Positions 1 to 8,838 are shown, numbered from the stretch's first letter. The stretch: 64,000 nt of DNA from Ramlibacter pinisoli (GCF_009758015.1 NZ_WSEL01000003.1:930001-994000), one strand, 5' to 3'. Numbers and translations: made by a program. Notes: a model not told the origin generated them from the letters alone.

Positions 1-471
1 CAGCGGGTTCTTGATCTCGTGCGCCAGGTTCCGGATGAGCTCCTTGTTCGCCTGCGCCTGGTCCATCAGGCGCTCCTCGCGCTCCTGGCGGGCCTGCTGC
101 TCGAGCGGAAGCAACTCGATGACGATCTCGCCGGGGCGGTCGGTCTGGGCCACCACCACGTGCACCGGCAGCGGCTCGGCGCCGTGCCGCAGCAGCCAGG
201 CGTCGTAGCGCAGCGCCGCGAACTCGTTGCTGCCGGCGCCTTCCAGCGCGGTGCGCAGCAGCTGCGGTTCGGTGAAGCAGGCGGGGAAGCTCGACCCCTC
301 GATGGTGCGGCGCGAGGTGCCGAGGGCGTCCTCGAGGGCGGCGTTGGCGAACAGCACCGCGCCGTCGTGGGCGACCACCGCCACCAGCGTGGCGAGCAGG
401 TCGAAGGCCAGGAACCGCGCCTGGACGGAAGGGGGCGGCGTGGAGGCGGGTGCCCGGCGGCCCGGCGTCAC
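1..471 (-). CDS. glnL: Nitrogen regulation histidine kinase NtrB (partial, N-terminal part)
   Basis: The first 157 residues of the two-component sensor kinase that controls NtrC by phosphorylation according to nitrogen status; the rest lies beyond the left edge. An N-terminal PAS-like sensor region (about residues 18-115) is followed by a coiled linker and the H-box, readable as LAHEIKNPL at the very edge, with the phospho-accepting His. The start is a GTG at 471 overlapping the stop of the upstream gene (GTGA), which implies translational coupling. It follows glnA and a DUF4124 gene on the same strand, the usual place for glnL-glnG. NtrB identity rests on the H-box and context. The ATPase domain cannot be seen. 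Confidence 0.88.
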   Translation of the reverse strand, partial: MTPGRRAPASTPPPSVQARFLAFDLLATLVAVVAHDGAVLFANAALEDALGTSRRTIEGSSFPACFTEPQLLRTALEGAGSNEFAALRYDAWLLRHGAEPLPVHVVVAQTDRPGEIVIELLPLEQQARQEREERLMDQAQANKELIRNLAHEIKNPL

Positions 472-965
472 TTGGCCGCGGGCAGGCGGCCCAGCTCGCG
501 CTGGATGCCGGCGATGTCGCTCTCGTTGCGGGCCAGGCTGGCCTTGAGTTCGGCCACCCGATCGAGGTACTTCTGGTAGTTGCGCGCCTCGGGACCCTGC
601 TTCTCGGGCTCGCCGTTGTTGTATTCCTTCTGCAGCTCGGCCTGGCGGGACTGCGCCTTCTTCAGTTCGGCCTCCAGGATCTGGCGGGCGTCGGAATCGC
701 GCGCCTTCTGCTCGGCCGAATCGAGGCGGTTGCTGCCGGCCGCCGGCACCGCGGTTGCGACGCGGACGGCATTGGCGTTGCCGTTGACGCGGGTGCCCTC
801 CACGACGGTGACGTTGCCGCCCTCGACCAGCTTGCAGCCCTGCGCCTGCGCGTGATGGGCGTCGTTCGTGTACGTGTTGCCGCAACGCCAGATGCGGCTT
901 TGCGCGTGGGCCGGCAACGCGGCGGCAAACAGGGCGACGAGCGAGAGGGTGAGGGCCGGATTCAT
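468..965 (-). CDS. Exported DUF4124-type protein between glnA and glnL
   Basis: A 165-residue protein with a clear signal peptide (hydrophobic stretch to about residue 21, ending AHA-Q) and a short domain with two cysteines around IWRCGNTYTN and GCKLVE, as in DUF4124-type proteins. The C-terminal half is a charged, Gln/Glu/Lys-rich segment likely to form a coiled coil (about residues 80-155). ATG at 965 is preferred over an upstream in-frame ATG because the signal peptide starts there and GGAG lies just upstream. The stop overlaps the glnL start. Function unknown. Its place between glnA and glnL recurs in related bacteria as far as I recall, but no role in nitrogen control can be read from it. 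Confidence 0.75.
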   Translation of the reverse strand: MNPALTLSLVALFAAALPAHAQSRIWRCGNTYTNDAHHAQAQGCKLVEGGNVTVVEGTRVNGNANAVRVATAVPAAGSNRLDSAEQKARDSDARQILEAELKKAQSRQAELQKEYNNGEPEKQGPEARNYQKYLDRVAELKASLARNESDIAGIQRELGRLPAAK

Positions 966-1150
966 GGGAGGTGCTCCTTGCACGGGTGGGCGCAAGACGG
1001 TCTGCCAGTATGGCTGAACTGATCAGAATGTCCAAGCAACCCCATGATTCGCAACGGAAAATCGCCCGCGGGGGCGCGCCGGCGACAGCGGCGTCGCGCC
1101 GAGGGAACGGCGCCGTGCAGTGCCCGGGCAAGGGGCGGGCCCGGAAACGA

Positions 1151-1178
1151 AAAAGGGACGGCGCGGGCCGTCCCTTTT
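1151..1178 (-). terminator. Terminator downstream of glnA
   Basis: An 11-bp perfect stem (1151-1161 with 1168-1178) with a 6-base loop, followed on the minus strand by a T-rich stretch (TTTTTCGTTT). It lies 41 bp after the glnA stop codon, so glnA can be transcribed alone and the DUF4124-glnL pair would need readthrough or its own promoter. Confidence 0.85.
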
Positions 1179-1218
1179 CTGCGACAGACTGGCTGGATAT
1201 CCAGCCCGCCGGCAGCCG

Positions 1219-2637
1219 TCAGAGGCTGTAGTACATGTCGAACTCGATCGGGTGCGTCGTCATGCGGAAGCGGGTGACTTCCTGCATCTTCAGCTCGATG
1301 TAGGCATCGATCATGGAGTCGGTGAACACGCCGCCCTTGGTCAGGAACGAACGGCCCTTGTCCAGGTACTCGAGCGCCTGGTCGAGGCTGTGGCACACGG
1401 TCGGGATCTTCGCGTCTTCTTCCGGCGGCAGGTGGTACAGGTCCTTGGTGGCGGCCTCGCCCGGGTGGATCTTGTTCTCGACGCCGTCCAGGCCGGCCAT
1501 CAGCATGGCGGCGAAGCCCAGGTACGGGTTCATCAGGGGATCCGGGAAGCGCGCCTCGATGCGGCGGCCCTTCGGGTTGGCCACGTACGGGATGCGGATG
1601 GACGCCGAGCGGTTGCGCGAGCTGTAGGCCAGCTTGACCGGGGCCTCGAAGCCCGGGACCAGGCGCTTGTAGCTGTTCGTGCCGGGGTTGGTGATGGCGT
1701 TCAGCGCGCGGGCGTGCTTGATGATGCCGCCGATGTAGTACAGCGCGAAGTCGGACAGGCCCGCGTAGCCGTCGCCGGCGAACAGGTTCTTGCCGTCCTT
1801 CCAGACCGACTGGTGCACGTGCATGCCGGAGCCGTTGTCGCCCACCAGGGGCTTGGGCATGAAGGTCGCGGTCTTGCCGTAGGCGTTGGCGACGTTCTGG
1901 ATCACGTACTTCTGGAGCTGGCTCCAGTCGGCGCGCTGGACCAGCGTGCTGAACCGGGTACCGATCTCGTTCTGGCCGGCGCCGGCCACCTCGTGGTGGA
2001 ACACCTCGACCGGGATGCCCACGGATTCGAGGATGAGCGACATCTCGGCGCGCATGTCCTGCGTGCTGTCGACCGGGGGAACGGGGAAGTAGCCGCCCTT
2101 GACGGTCGGGCGGTGGCCCTTGTTGCCGCCTTCGATCTTCTTGCCCGTGTTCCAGGGCGCCTCGTACTCGTCGATCTCGACGAACGAGCCGGACATGCCG
2201 GAGCCCCAGCGCACGTCGTCGAAGATGAAGAACTCGGGTTCCGGGCCGAAGAAGGCGGTGTCGCCCAGGCCGGAGGCCTTCAGGTAGGCCTCGGCGCGCT
2301 TGGCGATCGAACGCGGGTCGCGGTCATAGGCCTTGCCATCGCCCGGCTCGAGCACGTCGCACGACAGCAGCAGCGTGGTCTCTTCGAAGAACGGGTCGAT
2401 GTTGGCGGTGTTGGCGTCCGGCATCAGCAGCATGTCGGAGGCCTCGATGCCCTTCCAGCCGGCGACCGAGGAGCCGTCGAATGCGTGGCCGCTGGTGAAC
2501 TTGTCTTCGTCGAAATGGGAGACGGGCACGGTCACGTGCTGCTCCTTGCCGCGGGTGTCGGTGAAGCGGAAGTCGACGAACTTGACTTCGTTGTCCTTCA
2601 CCATCTTCATCACGTCAGCGACGGTCTTGGCTGCCAT
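1219..2637 (-). CDS. glnA: Glutamine synthetase, type I
   Basis: ATP-dependent synthesis of glutamine from glutamate and ammonium in the cytosol, the central ammonium-assimilation step. The 472 residues match the GSI-beta length. Visible signatures are the ATP-binding region around [13 protein letters not shown], the substrate region around [15 protein letters not shown], and the adenylylation site in DLYHLPPEE, so activity is probably tuned by GlnE. The ATG at 2637 gives the normal N-terminus (MAAKTVADV) and is preceded by GGAGA; an in-frame extension to 2730 would run through the promoter and is rejected. A sigma-54 promoter and two NtrC-type sites lie upstream and a terminator downstream. 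Confidence 0.98.
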   Translation of the reverse strand: MAAKTVADVMKMVKDNEVKFVDFRFTDTRGKEQHVTVPVSHFDEDKFTSGHAFDGSSVAGWKGIEASDMLLMPDANTANIDPFFEETTLLLSCDVLEPGDGKAYDRDPRSIAKRAEAYLKASGLGDTAFFGPEPEFFIFDDVRWGSGMSGSFVEIDEYEAPWNTGKKIEGGNKGHRPTVKGGYFPVPPVDSTQDMRAEMSLILESVGIPVEVFHHEVAGAGQNEIGTRFSTLVQRADWSQLQKYVIQNVANAYGKTATFMPKPLVGDNGSGMHVHQSVWKDGKNLFAGDGYAGLSDFALYYIGGIIKHARALNAITNPGTNSYKRLVPGFEAPVKLAYSSRNRSASIRIPYVANPKGRRIEARFPDPLMNPYLGFAAMLMAGLDGVENKIHPGEAATKDLYHLPPEEDAKIPTVCHSLDQALEYLDKGRSFLTKGGVFTDSMIDAYIELKMQEVTRFRMTTHPIEFDMYYSL

Positions 2638-2694
2638 CAGGGTTTCTCCAATTGGATGGTTGTTGAGAGAGGGGTTTTCGAGCCGGATCCTTGG

Positions 2695-2712
2695 ATGCAG
2701 GTTCTGTGCCAA
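2695..2712 (-). promoter_or_regulatory. Sigma-54 promoter of glnA
   Basis: On the minus strand the segment reads TTGGCACAGAACCTGCAT. It carries the invariant GG (-25/-24) and GC (-13/-12) exactly 12 bases apart, as in the RpoN consensus TGGCAC-N5-TTGC. The predicted start point is near 2685, giving a leader of about 48 bases before the glnA ATG. Confidence 0.85.
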
Positions 2713-2806
2713 AGCTGGTGCATGGCACAACCGGCGGGGCCGGGCGATTGTCGGCGATGTTGGGCTCGGTTCCCTGCAGGGGCCTCAAGGTGCGCGGATG
2801 AGTCGA

Positions 2807-2823
2807 TGCACCGCGACAGTGCA
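2807..2823. promoter_or_regulatory. NtrC-binding site (strong match)
   Basis: TGCACCGCGACAGTGCA fits the 17-bp dyad TGCAC-N7-GTGCA recognised by NtrC. Its centre is about 130 bp upstream of the predicted glnA start point, the normal enhancer distance for a sigma-54 activator. Confidence 0.75.
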
Positions 2824-2832
2824 ATTTCACCG

Positions 2833-2849
2833 CGCACCAAGATCGTGCC
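2833..2849. promoter_or_regulatory. Second, weaker NtrC-type site
   Basis: GCAC-N7-GTGC at 2834-2848 has the dyad spacing of the NtrC site but lacks the outer T/A. It is centred 26 bp from the stronger site and ends directly at the stop codon of the neighbouring CinA-like gene (2850). Paired sites are typical of glnA enhancers. Confidence 0.5.
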
Positions 2850-3662
2850 TCAGCTTTCGCGCACCAATTCGGGGCCCAGTTCGACGCCCAGCTGGCGCAG
2901 CCCGGCCAGCAGGTCGGCATAGGCGGCCGCGGCGGCGGCCGGCGCACCCTTGACGCCCAGGTCGATGTGGCGGCCGTATTGCGGGTGGTCGACGCTGGGC
3001 AGGCTGAACACCTTGATGCCGGCGTGCGCCCGTTCCACCTGTTCCATCAGCGGCGTGAGGTTGGACTCCATGGCGCCGAACACGATGACCGAGCGCTCCA
3101 CGTAGTCGCCGCGCCGGAACAGGTGGGCGTAGCGGTCGTCCAGGACCGACTCGATCATCGGCCAGGCCATGACCGGGAAGCCGGGCACGAAGTGCACGTC
3201 GCCGACGCTGAAGCCGGGGATCTTGTTGTACGGATTGCGGATGATGGACGCGCCGGCCGGGAACACGCCCATGTTGAGGCGGTGCACGTTGTCGGGCCGG
3301 GCGGGCTCGTAGGGCACGCCCTGCTCGCGCGCCAGGTCCTGCATGCGTTCGCGGATCAGCACTTCGGCCTGCGGGTGCAAGGCGAGATCGACGCCCAGCG
3401 CGCGCGCCGCGCACTGGCGCGTGTGGTCGTCGGGCGTGGCGCCGATGCCGCCGCAGGAGAACACCACGTCGCCGCCGGCGAAGGCGCGCTGCAGCGTGGC
3501 CGTGATGCGCTCGGGGGAATCGCCCACGTACTCGGCCCAGGCCAGCTGCAGGCCGCGGGCGGCGAGCAGCTCGATCACCTTGGGCATGTGCTTGTCGGAC
3601 CGCTTGCCGGAGAGGATCTCGTCGCCGACGATGACGAGGCCGAAGTCAGGGCGCTTGGACAT
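2850..3662 (-). CDS. CinA-like competence/damage-inducible protein (molybdopterin-binding fold)
   Basis: A 270-residue protein of the MoCF_biosynth/CinA N-terminal family (COG1058). Family features are the N-terminal GLVIVGDEILSG, the glycine-rich nucleotide or pterin loop SCGGIGATPDDHT (about residues 88-101), and the later FVPGFPVMAWPM and GAMESNLTP segments. The C-terminal nicotinamide-nucleotide deamidase domain of full-length CinA is absent, as in many beta-proteobacterial homologues. The exact reaction is uncertain; pyrophosphatase activity is reported for some members. Its start overlaps the 3' end of the upstream EI24 gene by 17 bp, so the two are probably co-transcribed. Confidence 0.85.
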   Translation of the reverse strand: MSKRPDFGLVIVGDEILSGKRSDKHMPKVIELLAARGLQLAWAEYVGDSPERITATLQRAFAGGDVVFSCGGIGATPDDHTRQCAARALGVDLALHPQAEVLIRERMQDLAREQGVPYEPARPDNVHRLNMGVFPAGASIIRNPYNKIPGFSVGDVHFVPGFPVMAWPMIESVLDDRYAHLFRRGDYVERSVIVFGAMESNLTPLMEQVERAHAGIKVFSLPSVDHPQYGRHIDLGVKGAPAAAAAAYADLLAGLRQLGVELGPELVRES

Positions 3663-4503
3663 CCCGCAATGCTAGCGGGGGCGGTGCGACCGGGCCGGGC
3701 GGCGGCGGGACGGCCGCCCGCAGCTGCTCCAGCGCCGCCAGGCAGTAGTGCGCGAACCAGAGCGACGAGAAGGCGAACACCACGGTGTAGATCCAGATCG
3801 CGATCGGCACCAGGATGACGAAGGCGGCGGCGAACAGCGCGCCGGACGCCCACACGATGCCGGGCGCCGCGCCCAGGTAGCCGGTGAGGATGCCGATGCC
3901 CAGCAGCGGCATCCGGTGCCGGCGCAGCACCTCGCGGCGCTCGTCGGCACTGGCGTGGTCGGCCAGGGCATCGAAGGTCATGACGCGGTAGGTGAGCCAG
4001 CCCCAGATCAGCGGCGGCAGCAGCAGCACCAGCGGCGGAATGAGCCACAGCGGAATGGACGCCACCAGGGCCACCAGCGCCAGCAACGTCGATCCCAGCG
4101 ACCAGGCGATGCTGGCCAGCATGGACCCGCCGTGGCGCTGCTCCAGCTGCGGGAACCGGCGCGCCGCCACCAGCCGCACCATGGCCGGCGTCATGAGCGC
4201 CGCCACCACCAGCAGCACGCCGACGACGATGACCGGCGTGGCCAGGAAGATGACGACCAGCGGGGCGACCACCGTGCGCAGGTTGCCCAGGCCCATGCCC
4301 TGCAGCCAGCCGCCCACCTGGCTGATGAGGGACGAGGCCTCGAGCCAGCGGAACACGGCATCGACCGCCTGCGCCCAGAACAGCCAGCCCAGGCCCAGGG
4401 CCACGGCTCCCATCACCAGCAGCGGCAGCAGCGACAGCACGATCACGCGCGGATGCAGGCAGTAGGCGACCGCGCGCCAGAACGAATCGAGCAGCAGGCC
4501 CAT
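3646..4503 (-). CDS. EI24-domain (CysZ-like) membrane protein
   Basis: An integral membrane protein of 285 residues. Hydrophobic helices lie at about 19-45, 72-105, 125-165 and 205-250, and the pattern fits EI24/CysZ-type proteins (paired long helices, the RVMTFDALADHAS segment, a proline-rich C-terminus). CysZ members carry sulfate, but nothing here proves that substrate. The ATG at 4503 starts the normal N-terminus MGLLLDSFWRA. A much longer in-frame extension upstream has no homology pattern and is antisense to nothing useful, so it is rejected. It sits 5 bp after the desaturase gene and overlaps the CinA-like gene, so it probably belongs to a small operon. Confidence 0.75.
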   Translation of the reverse strand: MGLLLDSFWRAVAYCLHPRVIVLSLLPLLVMGAVALGLGWLFWAQAVDAVFRWLEASSLISQVGGWLQGMGLGNLRTVVAPLVVIFLATPVIVVGVLLVVAALMTPAMVRLVAARRFPQLEQRHGGSMLASIAWSLGSTLLALVALVASIPLWLIPPLVLLLPPLIWGWLTYRVMTFDALADHASADERREVLRRHRMPLLGIGILTGYLGAAPGIVWASGALFAAAFVILVPIAIWIYTVVFAFSSLWFAHYCLAALEQLRAAVPPPPGPVAPPPLALRDVQAP

Positions 4504-4508
4504 GCCGT

Positions 4509-5465
4509 TCAGGCCCTGCCGACCAGCCGCTTCAGGCCCAGCCACTGCTGGGCCCAGAAGCCGCGCCCGTAGTCGCGGTTCTTCTCGACCTGGTCGCGGA
4601 TGCCGGTGGCGTCGTAGCGGTTCTCGAAGTTGGCGGTGCCGAACAGCATGTCCCACCAGGGCAGCAGCACCCCGAAGTTGTGGCCGCCCAGCGAGCCGCG
4701 GCCGCGGCTCTCGTGGCCCAGGCCGATGGCGTGGTGCAGGCGGTGGAAGCGCGGGCTGACCCACAGGCGCTCGCCGATGCGGCCGAACGACAGCCGCAGG
4801 TTGGCGTGCTGCAGGCTCTCGGACAGCTGGGTGAGGGCGACGATGGCGACGAACTGTCCCGGCGCGATGCCGATCACCTGCGCCAGCACCACCATCAGGC
4901 CGTCGCGCAGCATGTCGTCCAGCAGGTGGTTGCGGTTGTCGCTCCACATCGTCATCTGCCGCTGCGAGTGGTGCAGGGCGTGCAGGCTCCACCACCAGTT
5001 CCAGGCGTGCTGGCCGCGGTGGATCCAGTAGTCGGCCAGGTCGAACACCAGCAGGTAGAGCAGGAAGCTCATCCAGGGCACGTCGGTGACGCCCGGCCAC
5101 AGGTTGTCGAGATGCCAGCCCGCGATGCCGGCCAGGTGCAGGCTGCCGGCCGCCTCGTCGAACAGCGGCTGCACCAGGAAGAACAGGCCGAGCCGGAACA
5201 GGCCCAGCCGGTGGATCAGGGTGTAGAGGATGTCGGTGCGGATGGCGGCCCGGTCGGTCACCGGCTCCACCGGCCGCCAGCGCTGCAGCGGCCCGAAGAC
5301 CAGCAGCAGGATGGCGATCTGCAACAGGCCGACCAGCAGCCAGCCGGTGGCCGCATAGGCGTCCTCCAGCAGCTGCCCGAGCCCGAGCGTGAAGAGCGCG
5401 GGTTGCACCACCGCCTCGTACAGCCATTGCTGCGCGCCGTCGAAGACGTCTGCCAGCCAGTTCAT
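4509..5465 (-). CDS. Sterol desaturase / fatty-acid hydroxylase family protein
   Basis: A 318-residue membrane di-iron enzyme of the fatty-acid hydroxylase superfamily. The three histidine clusters are visible: DYWIHRGQH (about 146-153), LHALHH (161-166) and RFHRLHH (239-245), with further His at 180, 220 and 251. Two or three hydrophobic segments precede them (about 41-60, 84-102, 132-146). Such enzymes hydroxylate or desaturate lipids using O2; the substrate here is unknown. The start overlaps the stop of the upstream polysaccharide deacetylase by ATGA, so the two are translationally coupled. Confidence 0.88.
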   Translation of the reverse strand: MNWLADVFDGAQQWLYEAVVQPALFTLGLGQLLEDAYAATGWLLVGLLQIAILLLVFGPLQRWRPVEPVTDRAAIRTDILYTLIHRLGLFRLGLFFLVQPLFDEAAGSLHLAGIAGWHLDNLWPGVTDVPWMSFLLYLLVFDLADYWIHRGQHAWNWWWSLHALHHSQRQMTMWSDNRNHLLDDMLRDGLMVVLAQVIGIAPGQFVAIVALTQLSESLQHANLRLSFGRIGERLWVSPRFHRLHHAIGLGHESRGRGSLGGHNFGVLLPWWDMLFGTANFENRYDATGIRDQVEKNRDYGRGFWAQQWLGLKRLVGRA

Positions 5466-6298
5466 CGTGTCGTCGACTCCCGTTGGGTGATCCAGCCGGC
5501 GTAGCTGGGGTGCTCGCGCAGCGTGCGGAAGCAGAATCCTCGCTCCTTCAGGCCCACGAGCAGCGGCTCGAGCACCGCCGGCGCCCAGGGGTCCCGGCGG
5601 GACCAGATGCCCAGGTGGGCCAGCAGGATGTCGCCGCTGCGCACGTCGCGCAGGGCCCGCGCCAGCAACTGTGCATTGGACACGGATTCGCTGGGAAGTT
5701 CATCGCCCAGGAACCCGGCGGTCGACCAGCCCACGTGCGCCCAGCCGCAGGCCCGCGCGGCCTCCAGCAGCCGGGCAGACGTCTTGCCGCCCGGCGCGCG
5801 GAACAGCGGCAGCGGCTTGCGGCCGGTGATCGCCTGCACCCGGTCGGCGGCCCGCCCGATCTCGGCGCAGTACTGCGCGGCGCTCCAGGATTGGTCGCGC
5901 CCCTCGTCCGGCCCGGCGGACGCCCGCACCCGGAAGCGGGGCGGCTCGCCGGCCAGGTCGGCACGCCAGTAGACGTGGTCGTAGGTGTGCGAGGCGAACT
6001 CGTGGCCCTCGGCGGCGCGCGCCTTCCACCACGGCGCCCAGTGCTCGCCCAGGCTGCCGTCGCCGGCCTTGGTGCGTTCGTTGGCGACGAAGAAGGTCAC
6101 GCGCACCTGCTGGCGCCGCAGCACCTCGGCGACCAGGGGCGCGACCTCCATGTGGCCGGTGTCCAGGGTCAGGTAGAGCGGCTTGGCGCAGTCCTGCGCG
6201 CCGGCTGGCAGCGCACCCGCGGCCAGCAGCAGCGCCAGCGCGCCGGCCGCCAGGCGCCGGCGGCTAGCGCGCAGCGTGGTCGAGGGTCCAGACACCAT
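5462..6298 (-). CDS. Exported polysaccharide deacetylase-family protein (NodB fold)
   Basis: A 278-residue exported protein: Arg-rich N-terminus, hydrophobic core and AGA-Q cleavage region near residue 35, then a NodB-homology domain. Motif 2 is intact as HEFASHTYDH (metal-binding His pair) and motif 3 as FRAPGGK. Motif 1 reads LTLDTGH instead of TFDDG, so the usual metal-binding second Asp is Thr. This variant is seen in some NodB relatives but activity may differ. It probably acts on a periplasmic or surface glycan. It overlaps the 3' end of the beta-propeller gene by 35 bp, which suggests a shared transcript with that gene and the desaturase. Confidence 0.8.
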   Translation of the reverse strand: MVSGPSTTLRASRRRLAAGALALLLAAGALPAGAQDCAKPLYLTLDTGHMEVAPLVAEVLRRQQVRVTFFVANERTKAGDGSLGEHWAPWWKARAAEGHEFASHTYDHVYWRADLAGEPPRFRVRASAGPDEGRDQSWSAAQYCAEIGRAADRVQAITGRKPLPLFRAPGGKTSARLLEAARACGWAHVGWSTAGFLGDELPSESVSNAQLLARALRDVRSGDILLAHLGIWSRRDPWAPAVLEPLLVGLKERGFCFRTLREHPSYAGWITQRESTTR

Positions 6299-7241
6299 GC
6301 GGCGACTTGCCCACGGACACCTGGCGAACCACCTTGCGCGCCTCGGTGTCGATCACCGTGAGCTTGCGGGACCAGCGCGAGGTGACCAGCAGCAGCTTGC
6401 CGCCGTCGATGACGTCCATGCAGTCGGGGCCGCCCGGGGCGGGATAGCTGGCCACCACCTCGAGCTTCTGGAGGTCGATCTTGCTGATGGTGTTGGCGAC
6501 CCGGTTGCTCAGGTAGACGTGGCGGCGGTCGCCGGCCCCGCGGAAGGCGTGCGCGCCCTCCCCTGTCTTGATGCGGCGCACCGACCGCGGCTCGGCGCCG
6601 CTGACGTCGAACACCTCGACGCCGTCGCTGCCGGTCAGCCCCACCAGCAGGGTGCGGCCGTCGGCGGTGCCGTAGATGTCGGCCGGCATCGGGCCGGTCT
6701 TGACGCGCCATTTCAGCTTCTGGGTGGCCAGGTCGATGGCCACCAGCTCGTCGCTGTCCTGCATGCTGACGTAGGCCGTCGTGCTGCGGGCGTCGATCCA
6801 GACGTGGCTGGGCGTCTTGCCGGTGGACACGCGCGCGGCCAACTGCAGGTCCTTGCCGTCCCAGCGGTAGATGTCGACGTGGTTGAGCCGGTTGCCGGCC
6901 GTCACGAACCACTTCATGTCGGGCGAGAACCGCAGGTGGTACGGATCGACGATGCCGCGCACCACGCGCTGGATCTCGGCGCTGCGCGGGTCGATGAAGG
7001 TGAGCGAGTCGCCCAGCGCATTGGCCACGATGACCGACTTCTCGTCGGGCGTCATGTACAGGTGGTGCGGCTCCTTGCCGGTGGGCAGGCGCCGCAGCTC
7101 CTTCCAGGACACGGGGTCGACGACGCTGACGCTCGCGTCCAGCGAATTGAGAACGAAGATGGGCGCGGCCTGGGCCGCGGCGCCGAGGGCGGCCCACGAC
7201 AGGGCCGCCAGCATGGCGAGGGTACGCAAGGGCGTGTTCAC
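6264..7241 (-). CDS. Exported YncE-type beta-propeller protein
   Basis: A 325-residue secreted protein built of repeated blades with YVTN-like motifs (for example ILVEGDQ-like turns, PTGKEPHHLYMTPDEKS, VSTGKTPSHVWID, VSVGKSPHGVW). The signal peptide is about residues 1-26 (LAALSWAALGAAAQA). The GTG at 7241 is chosen because it gives a complete signal peptide; ATG at 7215 is an alternative. The open frame continues upstream, but that part overlaps the divergent hydrolase gene. Proteins of this fold often bind partners or cofactors. No enzymatic motif is visible. Confidence 0.78.
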   Translation of the reverse strand: MNTPLRTLAMLAALSWAALGAAAQAAPIFVLNSLDASVSVVDPVSWKELRRLPTGKEPHHLYMTPDEKSVIVANALGDSLTFIDPRSAEIQRVVRGIVDPYHLRFSPDMKWFVTAGNRLNHVDIYRWDGKDLQLAARVSTGKTPSHVWIDARSTTAYVSMQDSDELVAIDLATQKLKWRVKTGPMPADIYGTADGRTLLVGLTGSDGVEVFDVSGAEPRSVRRIKTGEGAHAFRGAGDRRHVYLSNRVANTISKIDLQKLEVVASYPAPGGPDCMDVIDGGKLLLVTSRWSRKLTVIDTEARKVVRQVSVGKSPHGVWTLDHAAR

Positions 7242-7305
7242 GGAGAGGTCCTGGGCAGAGCTCAAGTGTAGTCGGCGGTCCAGCCCCTCCCGTAACATCC
7301 CTTCG

Positions 7306-8079
7306 ATGGATCTGATCCCGATCAATGGCGTGCGCCTGGAGGTCGAACGCATCCCGGGTCCGGCCGGTGCAGGCCGTGCGCCCATCGTGTTCCTGCACGA
7401 AGGCCTGGGCTCGGTGGCGATGTGGCGCGACTGGCCGGCCCGCCTGTGCGCCGCGACCGGGCGGGCCGGCATCGTCTACTCGCGCCGCGGGTACGGCCGC
7501 TCCGACCCGGTGCCGGACGTCCGCGGCGCCGGCCGCCTGCCCCCCGACTACATGCACACCGAGGCGTTCGAGGTGCTGCCCCGGCTGCTCGAGGCGCTGG
7601 GCGTCGCGGCCCCGGTGCTCCTGGGGCACTCGGACGGCGGCAGCATCGCCCTGCTCCACGCCAGCCGCTTCCCGCTGGCCGGCTGCGTCGTGCTGGCACC
7701 GCACGTGATCGTCGAGGACGTCTCGGTGGCGTCGATCGCGCAGGCCCGCGACGCCTTCGGGCAGGGCGACCTGCGCAACCGGCTGGCGCGCTACCACGCC
7801 GATGTCGACGGGGCCTTCTGGCAGTGGAACGACGTCTGGCTGGGCGAGGCCTTCCGGCCGTTCGACATCCGGCCCGACTGCCGCCGCATCGCCGTCCCGG
7901 TGCTGGCGCTGCAGGGCGAGGACGACCCCTACGGCACGCTGCGGCAGGTGCGCGAGATCGGCCCCACGCGGGGCCCCTTCACCTGGCAGGCAATCCCGGC
8001 CTGCGGCCATTCCCCGCACCGCGACCAGCCGGCCGCGGTGGAGGCGGCGGTCACGGCGTTCCTGGCCGATCGGCCCTAG
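7306..8079 (+). CDS. Alpha/beta hydrolase
   Basis: A cytosolic alpha/beta-fold hydrolase of 257 residues. The nucleophile elbow is GHSDGG (Ser109), the acid is likely in LQGEDDPYG, and the base is the His in CGHSPH near the C-terminus. The oxyanion region FLHEGLGS and the RGYGRSDP segment match small-ester or C-C hydrolases such as MhpC/PcaD relatives. The substrate cannot be told. It is divergent from the beta-propeller gene across 64 bp and converges on the pseudouridine synthase gene with a 29-bp 3' overlap. Confidence 0.88.
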   Translation: MDLIPINGVRLEVERIPGPAGAGRAPIVFLHEGLGSVAMWRDWPARLCAATGRAGIVYSRRGYGRSDPVPDVRGAGRLPPDYMHTEAFEVLPRLLEALGVAAPVLLGHSDGGSIALLHASRFPLAGCVVLAPHVIVEDVSVASIAQARDAFGQGDLRNRLARYHADVDGAFWQWNDVWLGEAFRPFDIRPDCRRIAVPVLALQGEDDPYGTLRQVREIGPTRGPFTWQAIPACGHSPHRDQPAAVEAAVTAFLADRP

Positions 8080-8800
8080 CGGCCGGCTGCAGCAGCGCCA
8101 GGTCGTCCGGCGCCAGCCAGCGCCACTGCCCGGGCGCCAGCCCGCCCAGGTCCAGCCCGCCGATGCGCGAGCGGTGCAGGCGCTCGACGCGATTGCCCAC
8201 CGCGGCGACCATGCGCTTGACCTGGTGGTACTTGCCCTCGGTGAGCGTCAGGCGCAGGCCCGTTCCCCCCGTGGCCTCGCAGGCTGCCGCGCGCACCGGC
8301 ACCGGATCGTCCTCGAGCACCACCCCGGCCAGCAGCCGCTCCACCATGGCCGGCGTCACGTCGTGCCTGGCCTCAACCTCGTACACCTTGGGCACGTGGC
8401 GCCTGGGCGAGCTCATCCGGTGGATGAAGGCGCCGTCATCGCTCAGCAGCAGCGCGCCGGTGGTGTCCTGGTCGAGACGGCCGACGGCCTGCACGCCGTC
8501 CATGGCCTGCCGCTGCGGGCGCTGGCGCAGAGGCGCCGGCAGCAGCGTGTACACGCTCGGCCAGGTCGACGGCCGTGCCGAGCACTCGTAGCCAGCCGGC
8601 TTGTGCAGCAGCAGGTAGGCCTTCTCGTGGTACTCCCAGGCGCGGCCCTGCACGGTGAAATGCAGGCCGACCGGTTCGAAACCGGCGCCGGGGTCGTCGC
8701 AGGGGAGCCCCTCGACCGTGACGTGGCCCTGTTCGACCAGCCCGGCGCAGACGCGCCGGGTGCCGAAGCCCTGGGTGAACAGAATCTGCTGGATCTGCAT
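8051..8800 (-). CDS. rsuA: 16S rRNA pseudouridine synthase, RsuA family
   Basis: A 249-residue RsuA/RluB/E/F-family enzyme. An N-terminal S4-like RNA-binding segment (about residues 1-50) is followed by the catalytic domain, with the signature GRLDQDTTGALLLSDDG carrying the nucleophilic Asp110 and the later EGKYHQVKRM and LHRSRIG motifs. RsuA converts U516 of 16S rRNA; the S4 domain and length favour RsuA over RluE, but the exact site is an inference. Its 3' end overlaps the convergent hydrolase gene by 29 bp, so the mRNAs share an antisense end. Confidence 0.88.
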   Translation of the reverse strand: MQIQQILFTQGFGTRRVCAGLVEQGHVTVEGLPCDDPGAGFEPVGLHFTVQGRAWEYHEKAYLLLHKPAGYECSARPSTWPSVYTLLPAPLRQRPQRQAMDGVQAVGRLDQDTTGALLLSDDGAFIHRMSSPRRHVPKVYEVEARHDVTPAMVERLLAGVVLEDDPVPVRAAACEATGGTGLRLTLTEGKYHQVKRMVAAVGNRVERLHRSRIGGLDLGGLAPGQWRWLAPDDLALLQPAARADRPGTP

Positions 8801-8838
8801 CGGGCGCGAAGTCTACGCGCCCGCCGCCGGCGGCCGCG

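Noticed and set aside
1120..2922. Open frame of 600 codons on the plus strand
   Set aside because: Antisense to glnA; glnA on the minus strand has full family motifs, promoter and terminator.
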